In this document: positions 63,825 to 64,000 of the stretch, piece by piece
How the letters are laid out: each line of letters starts with the position of its first letter
Numbering within the stretch: the first letter of the stretch is position 1
Assembly: GCA_015657535.1 (NCBI GenBank)
Contig: JADHZB010001698.1
Span: 1-64,000, forward strand
Origin: Nephromyces sp. MM_2019
Taxonomy: Eukaryota; Apicomplexa; Aconoidasida; Nephromycida
Length of the DNA: 64,000 bases
Reading direction: 5' to 3'
Notes under the pieces: generated by a model
Told to the model about the DNA's origin: nothing
Database searches by the model: none
The model's input: the letters and a program-made list of their open reading frames with translations, nothing else
Program-made: the position numbers and the translations under genes

Positions 63825-64000
63825 TGCCGTTGGGGTGGGATGCTGGTGCTTTGCGAGTCATGATATACTCCCGTGAACTTTTTTTTGACGATCGACTGCC
63901 CATTCAGTCTTCAGTGAGGAAGTGAGACGAGACTTAAGTTAATAGTCAGAAAATAGTCTAAAAGCAGCTAGCATTAGAAGTAAGAAAAAAAGCTAGAATA

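Noticed and set aside
1..64000. tRNA, rRNA, CRISPR, transposase or retroelement genes
   Set aside because: I looked for tRNA-like T-loop words, array-like direct repeats, and transposase or reverse transcriptase motifs, and saw none I could support. Weak or degenerate copies would need a profile search.

Overview
This window is a nuclear chromosome end from an intron-rich, AT-rich eukaryotic microbe. It opens with a (CCCTAAA)n telomere. Every gene I could rebuild is broken into short exons with GT..AG introns, so the raw open frames greatly under-represent the coding content. Two observations suggest a photosynthetic-lineage protist with a complex (secondary) plastid. One is a SufA/IscA-type Fe-S carrier with a long hydrophobic leader plus a basic/Ser-rich extension. 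The other is the TTTAGGG telomere type. A PFU-like protein with CTFTPK-type motifs, a family I know mainly from ciliated protists, fits an organism with cilia. I cannot name the lineage from sequence alone. All exon models come from reading splice signals, phase and protein similarity by eye.

Layout: (1) 1-106 telomere. (2) 765-10095, + strand: a C2CD5-like protein whose conserved C-terminal module is encoded by tiny exons far downstream of a 2.2 kb Ser/Asn-rich exon. (3) 10.1-14.9 kb: no assignable gene; contains a 33-bp inverted repeat. (4) 14956 to about 21840, + strand: a PFU-like protein with a CTFTPK motif and long introns; several exons missing from my model. (5) 23813-27243, + strand: plastid-type SufA/IscA, five exons, complete. 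(6) 43788 to 29338, - strand: RCC1-repeat domain followed by a long coiled coil. It reads through in phase as one gene of 46 exons (about 1752 aa), or as two adjacent genes if a stop at 38302 is used. (7) 44.7-48.8 kb: well-formed exons of at least two unrecognised genes, on both strands. (8) 49654-56927, + strand: an MFSD5/MOT2-type major facilitator (molybdate transporter family), ten exons, with an in-frame TAG at the motif A junction. (9) 57-61.7 kb: T- and GT-rich, minisatellite-bearing, little coding signal. (10) 61.7-64 kb: exons of unrecognised genes, one running off the right edge on the minus strand.

The genes do not form an obvious pathway. They read as ordinary housekeeping, organellar and cytoskeletal genes packed close to a telomere. 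The points most worth checking are the RCC1-coiled-coil fusion, the plastid leader on SufA, the TAG in the MFSD5-like gene, the telomere-like motifs inside its first intron, and the unidentified genes at 44.7-48.8 kb and 61.7-64 kb.
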